Assembly: GCF_014385005.1 (NCBI RefSeq)
Contig: NZ_JACRSZ010000013.1
Location: 1 to 64,000, forward strand
DNA length: 64,000 nucleotides
Source: Jingyaoa shaoxingensis
GTDB taxonomy: Bacteria > Bacillota > Clostridia > Lachnospirales > Lachnospiraceae
Direction of reading: 5' to 3'
Shown here: positions 35,087-44,175 of the stretch, one piece after another
Layout: every line of letters begins with the position of its first letter
Numbering within the stretch: the first letter of the stretch is position 1
The notes under the pieces: generated by a model
The model's input: only the letters and a program-made list of their open reading frames with translations
The model's database searches: none
Told to the model about the DNA's origin: nothing
Made by a program: the position numbers and the translations under genes

Positions 35087-37192
35087 ATGGAATTAAAAGA
35101 AGTGCGTATTGGAGAACTGGACCAGTATTTATTCGGACAGGGCACACATTATGATATTTACAAGAAACTGGGAGCACATGTTGCAACCAATGAAGGAAAA
35201 AAAGGTGTCTATTTTGCAGTATGGGCACCGCATGCAGCGCAGGTACACGTAGTTGGAGACTTCAATGACTGGGAAGAAAATGAAAAGTATGAGATGAGCT
35301 GCGTAGGCGGCATCGGTATCTACGAAGTTTTTGTGGAAGGTATCGGAGTGGGGGAACTGTACAAGTTCCTTATTACGACAAAAGATGGGAGGAAGCTGTA
35401 CAAGGCTGACCCGTATGGCAATCAGGCGGAATTCCGTCCCGGGACTGCATCCAGAGTCACGGATATCAGCAAGCTGAAATGGGCAGATGCCAGATGGATC
35501 AAGGCCAGAGAGAAGAAGAATGTGGATGAGATGCCAATGGCAATCTACGAAGTACATCCGGGTTCCTGGAGAAAGCATCCTGCCACAGAAGAAGACCCGG
35601 ACGGATTTTACAATTACCGTGAATTTGCCCATGAACTTACCGAATATGTGAAGGATATGGGATATACCCATGTAGAACTGATGGGTATTGCGGAGCATCC
35701 GTTTGATGGTTCCTGGGGATATCAGGTAATCGGTTATTATGCACCGACTGCCAGATATGGTACGCCGGAAGACTTTCAGTACATGGTGAATTACTTCCAT
35801 AAGAATGGAATTGGTGTCATTCTGGACTGGGTACCGGCTCATTTCCCAAAGGATGCAGCAGGCCTTGCAGACTTTGACGGAGAAGCATTGTATGAGTATG
35901 CAGATCCGAGAAAAGGCGAACATCCGGACTGGGGAACCAAAGTATTCGATTATGCCAAGAACGAAGTGAAGAACTTCCTCATTGCCAATGCCTTATACTG
36001 GGTAGAACAGTTCCATATTGACGGACTGCGTGTGGATGCGGTAGCTTCCATGCTGTATCTGGATTACGGAAGAAGCGCAGGCAACTGGGTACCGAATATC
36101 TATGGTGAGAATAAGAATCTGGAAGCCATTGAGTTTTTCAAACATCTGAATACCGTTGTGACAGGAAGAAATCACGGTACTATGATCATTGCAGAGGAGT
36201 CCACTGCATGGCCGCGGGTAACCGGAAAACCGGAAGACGGCGGTCTGGGATTCACCATGAAGTGGAACATGGGATGGATGCATGATTTCCTGGACTATAT
36301 GAAGCTGGATCCGTATTTCAGAAGCTATAACCATAACAAGATGACTTTCTCCATGACCTATGCATTTTCTGAAAAATATGTGCTGGTACTGTCTCATGAC
36401 GAAGTGGTACATATGAAGGGATCCATGATCAATAAGATGCCGGGGGAATATGATGACAAGTTTGCCAACCTGAAGGCAGGATACAGTTTTATGCTGGGAC
36501 ATCCTGGTAAGAAGCTGTTGTTTATGGGACAGGATTTTGCACAGTTCCGTGAATGGAGCGAAGCAAGAGAACTGGACTGGTATCTTCTGGCAGAGGAGAA
36601 GCATGTACAGATGAAGAATTATGTGCGTGAGCTTCTGCATCTGTATCAGGATAGCCCTGCACTGTATCAGACAGATGACAACTGGAAAGGTTTTGAATGG
36701 ATTAATGCAGATGACAGCGACCGCAGTATTTTCAGTTTTGTACGTCATTCTAAGGATGGTAAGAACAATCTGTTATTTGTGGTGAACTTCACACCGGTAG
36801 AGAGACCGGATTATCGTGTGGGCGTTCCACAGTCAGGCAGTTATAAACTGGTGCTGAACAGTGATGAGGCACGTTTCGGAGGAACCGGAACAAAGAGAGC
36901 AGCCAGCTATCGTTCCAGAAAGGGTGACTACGACGGTAAACCATATTCTATCGGATATAGTCTACCGGCTTATGGTGTGGCAGTATTTCAGTATGAAAAA
37001 AAGGAACCGGCAGCAAAAAAGCCTGCCGCCAGAAAGACTACAGCTAAGAAAAGCACAGCAGTAAAGAGCACAGAACCGGAAAAAGCAGAGACAGAAGCAA
37101 AGAAGACGGTTACAAAGAAAGCAACAACCCGTAAAAGTACAGCATCTGCAAAGACGGAACCGGCGAAGGAAAAAACAACATTCCAAAAATGA
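35087..37192 (+). CDS. glgB: 1,4-alpha-glucan branching enzyme
   Basis: A 701-aa cytoplasmic GH13 enzyme that makes alpha-1,6 branches in glycogen. It has an N-terminal CBM48 domain (VYFAVWAPHAAQVHVVGDFNDWE), then the barrel with DGLRVDAVASML (nucleophile Asp), IIAEESTAWP (acid Glu) and LSHDEVVHMKGSM (third Asp). The final ~65 residues are an unusual Lys/Ala/Thr/Pro-rich tail (AAKKPAARKTTAKK...) like histone H1 C-termini and not part of typical GlgB. Its stop overlaps the next start (ATGA). No glgA/C/D genes are near. Confidence 0.94.
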   Translation: MELKEVRIGELDQYLFGQGTHYDIYKKLGAHVATNEGKKGVYFAVWAPHAAQVHVVGDFNDWEENEKYEMSCVGGIGIYEVFVEGIGVGELYKFLITTKDGRKLYKADPYGNQAEFRPGTASRVTDISKLKWADARWIKAREKKNVDEMPMAIYEVHPGSWRKHPATEEDPDGFYNYREFAHELTEYVKDMGYTHVELMGIAEHPFDGSWGYQVIGYYAPTARYGTPEDFQYMVNYFHKNGIGVILDWVPAHFPKDAAGLADFDGEALYEYADPRKGEHPDWGTKVFDYAKNEVKNFLIANALYWVEQFHIDGLRVDAVASMLYLDYGRSAGNWVPNIYGENKNLEAIEFFKHLNTVVTGRNHGTMIIAEESTAWPRVTGKPEDGGLGFTMKWNMGWMHDFLDYMKLDPYFRSYNHNKMTFSMTYAFSEKYVLVLSHDEVVHMKGSMINKMPGEYDDKFANLKAGYSFMLGHPGKKLLFMGQDFAQFREWSEARELDWYLLAEEKHVQMKNYVRELLHLYQDSPALYQTDDNWKGFEWINADDSDRSIFSFVRHSKDGKNNLLFVVNFTPVERPDYRVGVPQSGSYKLVLNSDEARFGGTGTKRAASYRSRKGDYDGKPYSIGYSLPAYGVAVFQYEKKEPAAKKPAARKTTAKKSTAVKSTEPEKAETEAKKTVTKKATTRKSTASAKTEPAKEKTTFQK

Positions 37193-38973
37193 AAATACAG
37201 AATAAAATAAAAAACAGGTATCTCTGGATTCTGTCAGTACTGTTTTTCAGTCTGTTCTGTGGAGGACAGGCTGATGCACAGGAAATCAGTGCCACGCTGA
37301 ATCAAAGTTATTCCAGTGGAGCGGCATATTATGGCAGCCAGCTTAGTACGAAAAATGAACGCAGAATCTATACAATTCTTGTGTCTCATAGCCGGAAGGG
37401 GAAAATCCTGGGGGCAGGAGTGCAGAGCAATGGTATTCTGGTTAATTTTGCCGATCAGATACCGGAAAATAATTCAAAGAAGCTTGAAGCATTAACGTCA
37501 GAGATCGGAAGAGCACTGGATGCTTTCCTGTTTGACTACAGTGAGAACTACTGGGTGAGAGGTTGTAAGTGTAATTTAATCATAAAGTCAGGACCTTCCC
37601 GGGTTACTGGGATCAGGATCTGGTTTACGGATGCTTATAATGGAATCCGGACAGACAAGGCAGAAGCTGACAGGCAGCTGAAGAATTTATATGCCGGGGT
37701 GAATGGGAAGAACAGGTATGAGATTGTAAAGGATGCCTATGAAGACATTAATCGTCTGGTGGAATATCCACCAGACAGTAAGGTTAATCATATGGTGTAC
37801 CATACTGTTGTCAGCGGTCTGCTCAGTAAGTATGGGCATGAAGGTGTCTGTGAATGCTACGCCAGGCTGTTCCAGCTGGTATGTCAGAAAAAGGGGATTG
37901 CCTGTCTTCTGGTACAGGGAGGTTCTCAGGTATTAAATGGAGAAGTGTATACAGATCATATCTGGAACTATGTGCAGATGGAAGACGGAAAATGGTATCT
38001 GGTAGACTGTACATGGGGAGATGGCGGACGCCAGGCAAGTTCAACTTATTTTCTGGCGGGATCTTCTACAGCAGGACTGACTGGAAGGACGGTAGGGCAG
38101 GAACATATGCCAACTGGAAGATTTTCCAATATGAAGTATAAATCCTTCCATGCACCAAAGCTTTCAGCGACAGCTTACAAGTCAGGTGAGACACAGGCCG
38201 CAGCACCGAAGAAGGTGACTCTCAGTGCAGGAAGTATGAAGCTGACCACAGGTGGAAGCGAAGCTCTGACAGCTAAGATATCTCCTTCAGCTTTTCCGGT
38301 GGACGGTCTGACATGGAGCAGTTCCAATACCAAAGTCGCTGATGTAACTGTGATGGGAAGTGCCGGAAAAGTATACATTACAGGCAAGTCTGCAGGAACA
38401 GCGACCATTACGGTATCCTGGAAGAAGAAAACTCTGGCATCCTGCAAGGTAACCGTGTCGAAGAAAGCAGCGTCAGTGAAGTATAAGATCCGTCTGAATG
38501 CCGGCACACTGCCACTTCAGGTGAAAAAGAGTACCACGGCATTAAAAGTACTTTCCATTACAGCGGGTGATGGCATAAAGGAATGGAAATCTTCGAACAC
38601 AGCTGTGGTAAAGGTGGATAAACGAACCGGAAAGCTGACAGCCAGAAAGCGGGGAACTGCGGTGATTACGGCAGTCAGCCGGAAAGGCGCCAAAGCGTCC
38701 TGCAAAGTAAAGGTGCAGAAGGGGCAGGTAACTACCGGGAAACTTTCCCTGAATAAAACATCTGTGGAACTGAAGAAGGGCGAGAGTATGGTTGTGAAGG
38801 TAAGCCGGATCCCGCTTACAGCAACGGATAAACTGACCTACAGGTCTTCGAATCCAAAGATTGCTTCTGTAAACGCAAAGGGAAAGATCACGGCAAGGAA
38901 AAAAGGAACCGTGACGATTACCGTCCGATCAGCAAAGGGTAAGACTGCAAAACTGAAAATAAAAGTAAAATAA
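37189..38973 (+). CDS. Secreted transglutaminase-like protein with Big_2 domains
   Basis: A 594-aa exported protein. Residues 1-27 form a signal peptide ending ...ADA. A transglutaminase-like/protease-fold domain lies around 170-285 with a full Cys-His-Asp triad: CECYARLFQLV, DHIWNYVQM and LVDCTWGDGG. Three Big_2 (bacterial Ig-like) domains follow (about 340-425, 430-505, 515-594; LTWSSSNTKVADV, KEWKSSNTAVVKV, TYRSSNPKIASV). Probably a surface enzyme acting on peptides or cell wall; no sorting signal, so it may bind the wall through the basic Big_2 modules. Translationally coupled to glgB by a 4-nt overlap. Confidence 0.85.
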   Translation: MKIQNKIKNRYLWILSVLFFSLFCGGQADAQEISATLNQSYSSGAAYYGSQLSTKNERRIYTILVSHSRKGKILGAGVQSNGILVNFADQIPENNSKKLEALTSEIGRALDAFLFDYSENYWVRGCKCNLIIKSGPSRVTGIRIWFTDAYNGIRTDKAEADRQLKNLYAGVNGKNRYEIVKDAYEDINRLVEYPPDSKVNHMVYHTVVSGLLSKYGHEGVCECYARLFQLVCQKKGIACLLVQGGSQVLNGEVYTDHIWNYVQMEDGKWYLVDCTWGDGGRQASSTYFLAGSSTAGLTGRTVGQEHMPTGRFSNMKYKSFHAPKLSATAYKSGETQAAAPKKVTLSAGSMKLTTGGSEALTAKISPSAFPVDGLTWSSSNTKVADVTVMGSAGKVYITGKSAGTATITVSWKKKTLASCKVTVSKKAASVKYKIRLNAGTLPLQVKKSTTALKVLSITAGDGIKEWKSSNTAVVKVDKRTGKLTARKRGTAVITAVSRKGAKASCKVKVQKGQVTTGKLSLNKTSVELKKGESMVVKVSRIPLTATDKLTYRSSNPKIASVNAKGKITARKKGTVTITVRSAKGKTAKLKIKVK

Positions 38974-38975
38974 CA

Positions 38976-39017
38976 GTAACTGTTTAAGGTCTCACCGAGA
39001 AGGTACTGAACAGTTAC
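38976..39017. repeat. GTAACTGTT...AACAGTTAC palindromic repeat, copy 1
   Basis: Inverted repeat ends GTAACTGTT/AACAGTTAC with the inner AAGGTACTGAACA word shared with copies at 54217-54257 and 60415-60454. May also act as a transcript end after the Big_2 gene. Confidence 0.55.
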
Positions 39018-39082
39018 AAATGATACAGCATAATGGCGGTATTTTGGCATATACTTACACAAACAAAAAAGGTGGGTAAGGT

Positions 39083-40087
39083 ATGTCAGAATATCGCCAT
39101 TTTATAGCATATATTTATGAGTATCAGAATGGAGACAAGAAGAAAAATACAGGATTTGTAAAGGTGAATATCCGAAACGGCATCTGCCGGATACAGATGA
39201 AGATCCAGACAGATTCAGGGAAGAATGGCACATATAGCATATATGGATTTGTCCATGAAGGCAACTGGATTTACGGTATTTCTGTGGGAACTGCAGTATT
39301 GAAAAAAGGACTGTGTGAGGGAGTGATGACCGTTCCGGAAGAAGTGTTCCGTCAGAAGGGATATACATTTGACCGGCTGAGCGGCCTGTGGGTACAGAAG
39401 ACAGAAGAAACAGGCACGCCACAACAGGAATATTTCCTGACCATATGGGATGAGAGACGTGTTGACTGGAAACAATTCGTGACGGAACTTCCGGAAGAAG
39501 ATAAGCAGGCTGGAGAGTCGAAGATGCAGTTGGAAGGTGAAGCAGATTCCGCAGTGAATTCGGCAGAACAGCCGGCAGGAAATATGGATTTTCCGGGAAA
39601 TGTAACAGAATCGATGGAAGCGGCGGCAGGCAGTAAGCGAAATGAAGGGATACAGAGTACGGATGCGGCAGACGTAGAACAGAAAGTGGCAGTGCAGGAA
39701 GTGGCAGCGCAGGAAGTGGGAACCGTCGGAGAGACAGCCGACAGCCAGACCCGGCTGGACAGCAGATGGGCACAGTTCCGGTATCATTATCCACATACAG
39801 AACCTTTTGAGGATGGAGAGATCTTTGAATGTCTTCAGATTGCACCAAAAGATATTGCCTTCCTCGGAAACTATGAGAGAATGTTCTGCAGCAGTCCTTT
39901 TGTACAGCAGAAATATATGAAATATCATCATCTGCTTCTTGGAAAACATCAGGATGGAAGATATATACTGGCGGTGCCGGGACTAAACCGGAATGTGCAG
40001 GACCGGAATCTGGCGGCCATGTATGGATTCCCGGAATTCAAGAAAACGGAAGAGGAAAACGGATACTGGTATCATTTCCTAAACTGA
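39083..40087 (+). CDS. Uncharacterised protein (DUF6128-like)
   Basis: A 334-aa apparently cytoplasmic protein. The N-terminal ~120 residues are beta-rich (HFIAYIYEYQNGDKKKNTGFVKV; YSIYGFVHEGNWIYGI). An acidic Glu/Ala-rich linker runs from about 140 to 225, and a conserved-looking C-terminal block of about 110 residues begins RWAQFRYHYPHTEPFEDG and includes KDIAFLGNYERMFCSSPFVQQKY. I associate the pattern with DUF6128 but cannot confirm it. Good GGTGGG-type ribosome site. Single gene; function unknown. Confidence 0.7.
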   Translation: MSEYRHFIAYIYEYQNGDKKKNTGFVKVNIRNGICRIQMKIQTDSGKNGTYSIYGFVHEGNWIYGISVGTAVLKKGLCEGVMTVPEEVFRQKGYTFDRLSGLWVQKTEETGTPQQEYFLTIWDERRVDWKQFVTELPEEDKQAGESKMQLEGEADSAVNSAEQPAGNMDFPGNVTESMEAAAGSKRNEGIQSTDAADVEQKVAVQEVAAQEVGTVGETADSQTRLDSRWAQFRYHYPHTEPFEDGEIFECLQIAPKDIAFLGNYERMFCSSPFVQQKYMKYHHLLLGKHQDGRYILAVPGLNRNVQDRNLAAMYGFPEFKKTEEENGYWYHFLN

Positions 40088-40231
40088 TTTTTATTGTTTG
40101 CAACAAAACGGGACAAAACAGACACTATATAAATGTAAGGATCAAAAAACTGAATTCCCTGTACAGGAATTATTTCAGAATGATCTACATGCATCTTTTG
40201 AATTCAAGGATCAGAGGAGAACAATACAGAG

Positions 40232-40735
40232 ATGGAAAAAGCAACAGGGCTCGTGCGTCAGGCACGAAGAGGAAGTGCTTCGGCATTTGCCAGTCTGTAT
40301 CAGGAATATTACCTGGATCTGTATCGGTTTGCTCTTTATACATTAAAGAACAGGCAGGATGCAGAGGATGTAGTCGGTGATACAGTGGCAGATGCCTGGG
40401 CGCAGATTGGCAGCCTGAAGAAGGTGGAGTCATTTAAATCCTGGATATTTAAGATACTTTCCAATAAATGCAGACAGAGACTGAAAGGTTATCTGGACAA
40501 AGCAGAAGAACTGCCGGAGGACTTAAGCGCACCGGTCAGGGATCACGACGAGGATGCAGATGTGCGTACGGCATTTGCCAGACTGGATGACGAAGAAAGA
40601 CTGATTCTGTCAATGAATCTTTTTGGAGGGTATACCAGCAGAGAGATTGGAGAAGCACTTGGGATGAACGATAATACCGTCCGTTCCAGACAGAAGCGTG
40701 CACTGGAAAAAATGGCAGGATATTTGGGAAAGTAG
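40232..40735 (+). CDS. ECF-type RNA polymerase sigma factor
   Basis: A 167-aa sigma-70 family factor with region 2 (ASLYQEYYLDLYRFALYTLKNRQDAEDVVGDTVADAW, residues ~20-55) and region 4 (LDDEERLILSMNLFGGYTSREIGEALGMNDNTVRSRQKRALEKM, ~115-160). It redirects RNA polymerase to a small regulon. The gene is followed 12 nt later by a membrane-bound beta-propeller protein that likely controls it. The 144-nt upstream gap has a CCTGTACAGG palindrome at 40158-40167. Confidence 0.92.
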   Translation: MEKATGLVRQARRGSASAFASLYQEYYLDLYRFALYTLKNRQDAEDVVGDTVADAWAQIGSLKKVESFKSWIFKILSNKCRQRLKGYLDKAEELPEDLSAPVRDHDEDADVRTAFARLDDEERLILSMNLFGGYTSREIGEALGMNDNTVRSRQKRALEKMAGYLGK

Positions 40736-40747
40736 GAGGAAACCGGA

Positions 40748-42760
40748 ATGGATCAGAAGGAATTACTGGATAAGATCAGACATTCTGCGGAACATATCGA
40801 GGTACCGGAGTCCCTGACAGCAGAGAAGATGGAAGAGAAGCTGCGTCAGATCGAAGGACAGAAGAAGATACAGAGGAGGAAGATCATGGTAAGATGGATA
40901 GAAGCAGCGGCAGTAATGGCACTGGTAGCGGCAGGAGGAACTCAGCTTGGGATGCAGAAGGAGCCGGGCAATGTCACAGAAGCACGGCTTCAGACAACGC
41001 TGGAACAGACTGCAGAAGCAGATACCGAAGAGATGACAGCAGATGAACTGCAAGAAGAAAATGCACAGAAGAAAACGACACAGACAGAGGGTGAACAGAC
41101 TGCGGACGATGGGACAGTTACAGGATATTCCCAGGCGGACAGTGAGGAACAGTTATATGATGCCCTGAAGGAGTGTCAGTACCAGACAAGTTATTATGCA
41201 AAGGGAGGACTGGGAGACAGTGTGGAGATGTTGGAAGAATCGGCGTCCGCTGATTCCGCATTGATGGATACCGGGGCGGTCAGTTCGTCAGCAGATTATT
41301 CTCAGACCAATGTGAGAGAAGCAGGTGTGGATGAAGGCGATGTGGTAAAGACAGATGGAAAGTATTTGTATATTTTGAAGTCCGACAGCAGTGTGAAGAT
41401 TGTGGACATACAGTCTTCTGAGATGAAGCTGGTAAGTACGGTTACACTGGATCAGCTGAATGAAAGTATCGAAGAGATCTATCTGGAAGATGATCAGCTC
41501 ATTTTGGTGACATCCGGTTATTACAGCAGTATGGAAGAACAGGAAAGTGATGTGTATGCAGTCGATCGTTATACGTATGCGGCAGTCAGTGTGTATGATA
41601 TCTCCGACCGGGAGCATCCACAACAGACGGAAAGAATGACCCAGGAAGGAACTTACCGTCAGAGCAGGAAGAATGGCAATTATTTTTATCTTCTGACTCA
41701 GTACAGTCCATCTATAGGTGAAAGTGTAGATGACAGTGATGTGATACCGTTTGTGAATGAGGAAAAGGTGACGGTGAATAATATCTATCTGCCGTCCGAT
41801 CTGGATCAGCCGGATTACCTGGTAGTGTCAGGAACAGATCTCTCGGATTTGCAAAACCCTGTCAGTACAAAAGCAATTGTGTCCGGTGCATCCGATTTTT
41901 ATATGAGCACAGACAGTCTGTATATCTGCTGTCAGAACTGGGAACATGGAAAAAGCAGCACACAGATTCTGAAGTTTTCATGCGTAGATGGTGAAATTAC
42001 GGCGTCGAATATGGCAGAGCTTCCGGGGTATCTGAATGATACATTTTCACTGGATGAGTATGATGGTTATCTGCGGGTACTGACAACAGAGGATGGAAAC
42101 GGAGAGAGCAACAACCTGTTTGTGCTGGATAAGGACATGAATACGATATCCACCATCAGAGACATTGCCAGTGGTGAAACCATTCGTTCGGCAAGATTTG
42201 TGGGGGACATGGGATATTTTGTTACATTCCGTCAGACCGATCCACTGTTTTGCGTAGATCTCTCTGATCCGGAGAATCCGGAGATCCTGAGTGAACTGAA
42301 GATATCAGGTTTTTCCTCTTATCTTCATATGTATGGGGAGAATCGCCTTCTGGGTATTGGCTATGAAGCGGATGAGGATACCGGAAGCCAGATCGGAGTC
42401 AAATTATCCATGTTTGATATTTCAGATCCGGAGAATGTGACAGAAGAGAATAAGTATGTAATAAAAGATGCATATTATCTGCCGTTTGATTACAATTATA
42501 AGGCAATCACCATAGACGCAGATAAGAACCTGATCGGTTTTGTCTGCGATGAAGAATATATGGTATTCCGTTATGACGAAGAAAAAGGATTTGAGAACGT
42601 GCTGACCTATACAATGAGTGATAATAATTGCTGGGACGGACAAGAAGCGTGCAGAGGCGTGTATGCCGGAGGACGGTTCTATATTGTGGACAGAGAAAAG
42701 GTACTGATGTTTGATATGGAACAGGATTTTGCGCTCGCTGACCGGCTGAACTGGAATTGA
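40748..42760 (+). CDS. Membrane-anchored beta-propeller protein, probable sigma-factor partner
   Basis: A 670-aa protein: an N-terminal cytoplasmic segment of about 52 residues (QKELLDKIRHSAEHIEVPESLTAEKMEEKL), one membrane helix (~55-73), a Thr/Glu-rich linker and an extracellular Beta_propel domain (PF09826; REAGVDEGDVVKTDGKYLYIL, SYLHMYGENRLLGIGYEADEDTGSQIG). The cytoplasmic segment resembles that of ECF-associated anti-sigma factors, and the gene follows the sigma gene by 12 nt, so an anti-sigma or surface-sensing role is inferred. No zinc-type anti-sigma motif is visible. Confidence 0.85.
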   Translation: MDQKELLDKIRHSAEHIEVPESLTAEKMEEKLRQIEGQKKIQRRKIMVRWIEAAAVMALVAAGGTQLGMQKEPGNVTEARLQTTLEQTAEADTEEMTADELQEENAQKKTTQTEGEQTADDGTVTGYSQADSEEQLYDALKECQYQTSYYAKGGLGDSVEMLEESASADSALMDTGAVSSSADYSQTNVREAGVDEGDVVKTDGKYLYILKSDSSVKIVDIQSSEMKLVSTVTLDQLNESIEEIYLEDDQLILVTSGYYSSMEEQESDVYAVDRYTYAAVSVYDISDREHPQQTERMTQEGTYRQSRKNGNYFYLLTQYSPSIGESVDDSDVIPFVNEEKVTVNNIYLPSDLDQPDYLVVSGTDLSDLQNPVSTKAIVSGASDFYMSTDSLYICCQNWEHGKSSTQILKFSCVDGEITASNMAELPGYLNDTFSLDEYDGYLRVLTTEDGNGESNNLFVLDKDMNTISTIRDIASGETIRSARFVGDMGYFVTFRQTDPLFCVDLSDPENPEILSELKISGFSSYLHMYGENRLLGIGYEADEDTGSQIGVKLSMFDISDPENVTEENKYVIKDAYYLPFDYNYKAITIDADKNLIGFVCDEEYMVFRYDEEKGFENVLTYTMSDNNCWDGQEACRGVYAGGRFYIVDREKVLMFDMEQDFALADRLNWN

Positions 42761-42792
42761 CGGAAGTGACCTGAAAATGGTATAATTTTTCT

Positions 42793-42840
42793 GTTGTGGG
42801 AAGATTCCCGCAACGAAAAAATGGTCGCGGGAGGATAAGC
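42793..42840 (+). promoter_or_regulatory. Leader hairpins of the S1-domain gene
   Basis: GTTGTGGGAA-GA-TTCCCGCAAC is a 10-bp stem right before the ribosome site GCGGGAGG. The CCCGC of this stem could instead pair with GCGGG and hide the Shine-Dalgarno sequence, giving two exclusive folds. Confidence 0.45.
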
Positions 42841-42843
42841 ACG

Positions 42844-43800
42844 ATGGCAGAAGAGAGAAGAGAAGTCGAAGAGAGCATGGAGACAGCAGCTCAGGAGATG
42901 AGCATGGCTGACTTCGAGGAGGAACTGAATGCATCTTTGAAGCAGATACACGAAGGTGATGTAATCACAGGGACTGTAATTGATGTGACAGAAGATGAAG
43001 TCATTCTGGATCTGAAGTATTATACAGAAGGCGTAATCAGGAAGGAAGATTTCAGTGCAGATCCGACCCTGAATCTGAAAGAAGCAGTGCAGGTTGGTGA
43101 TGAGATCTCAGCAACGGTAGTCAGAAGAGATGGCGGACAGGGACAGATTATGCTGTCAAAGAAGGATGCAGCGAATCAGGTAGCGTGGGACAGATTGAGA
43201 AGTCTGAAGGACAGTCAGGAGAATATCAGGGTAAAAGTAGCCGGAGTGGTAAAATCCGGAGTGATTGCTTATGTAGAAGATATCCGCGGATTCATCCCGG
43301 CATCCAAGCTGGCACTGGACTATGTAGATGAAGATGATCTGAATGACTGGCTTGGAAAAGAACTGGAAGTCCGTGTGATTACAGTGGATGAGGAAGACGG
43401 CAAACTGGTACTTTCTGCAAAAGAGATTCTGCGTGAAAAAGAAGCAGAAGAGAAGAAAGCAAGAATTTCTAATGTACAGGTAGGACTGGTAACAGAAGGA
43501 AAAGTAGAATCCATTCAGCCATATGGAGCATTTATTGATCTTGGTAATGGACTGACCGGTCTTGTGCACATTTCACAGATCTGCGAGAAGAGAATTAAGA
43601 CGCCTGCAGCGGTACTTCATGTAGGTGATGAAGTAAAAGTAAAGGTTGTAGCAGTCAAAGACGGCAAATTAAGTCTGAGCATGAAAGCGCTTCAGGATGT
43701 GGCAGCAGAAGAGATTCAGGAAGAAACCGTGGAATTACCGGAGAGCGAAGAACTGACAACCAATCTTGGATCTTTATTTGCCAACATTAAACTTTCTTAA
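42844..43800 (+). CDS. S1 RNA-binding domain protein (ribosomal protein S1-like)
   Basis: A 318-aa cytoplasmic RNA-binding protein with three S1 (OB-fold) domains at about 38-105 (GDVITGTVIDVTEDEVILDL), 120-190 (GVIAYVEDIRGFIPASKL) and 210-285 (GKVESIQPYGAFIDLGNGLTGLVHISQI). It is shorter than the six-domain E. coli S1 and like the S1-type proteins of Firmicutes that aid mRNA binding. ATG 42844 has GGGAGG upstream; a GTG 48 nt earlier would include the hairpin and is rejected. Single gene, with no ispH or cmk next to it. Confidence 0.88.
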   Translation: MAEERREVEESMETAAQEMSMADFEEELNASLKQIHEGDVITGTVIDVTEDEVILDLKYYTEGVIRKEDFSADPTLNLKEAVQVGDEISATVVRRDGGQGQIMLSKKDAANQVAWDRLRSLKDSQENIRVKVAGVVKSGVIAYVEDIRGFIPASKLALDYVDEDDLNDWLGKELEVRVITVDEEDGKLVLSAKEILREKEAEEKKARISNVQVGLVTEGKVESIQPYGAFIDLGNGLTGLVHISQICEKRIKTPAAVLHVGDEVKVKVVAVKDGKLSLSMKALQDVAAEEIQEETVELPESEELTTNLGSLFANIKLS

Positions 43801-44175
43801 AAACTGTTATAAACTCACAAAAAAACGCAGGAGCGATTAAAAAAAATATAAAAAATAACAATAAAATTATAAAATGTTCATAGAATGTTCATAATTACTT
43901 GTTATCATATAGACAGTTACAAAAGATGAGACAGACAAATAGATAAATTTTTTCATAATTGCCTCCAGTGTACCAGACACTGGGGGCACTCCTCATTTAT
44001 GCGGGCAACGAACCAAGGTCTGTGCCTGCATTCTGTTCACATCAACGCGGTCAGCTCATAAAGTCCGGTGAAGATTACAAAATGATTGCCAGATAATTGG
44101 AATGTGTGATATATTGAAATTAGTGAGGCATATATTCTTTTGATGGCAGCAAAAGAAAATGCGGGAGGACATCGT
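43801..44175. other. Structured intergenic region upstream of the pyrophosphatase gene
   Basis: This 375-bp gap is AT-rich to 43950, then holds two strong hairpins: GCCTCCAGTG/CACTGGGGGC near 43963-43990 and ATGCGGGCA/TGCCTGCAT near 44000-44033. It may encode a small RNA (possibly 6S-like in length and position after a TTGTTA...TATAGA-like promoter), but I cannot match it to a known family. Confidence 0.35.

Noticed and set aside
43963..43990. Rho-independent terminator of the S1-domain gene
   Set aside because: The stem is strong but is more than 160 nt past the stop codon and has no T-run after it; listed instead as part of a structured region.
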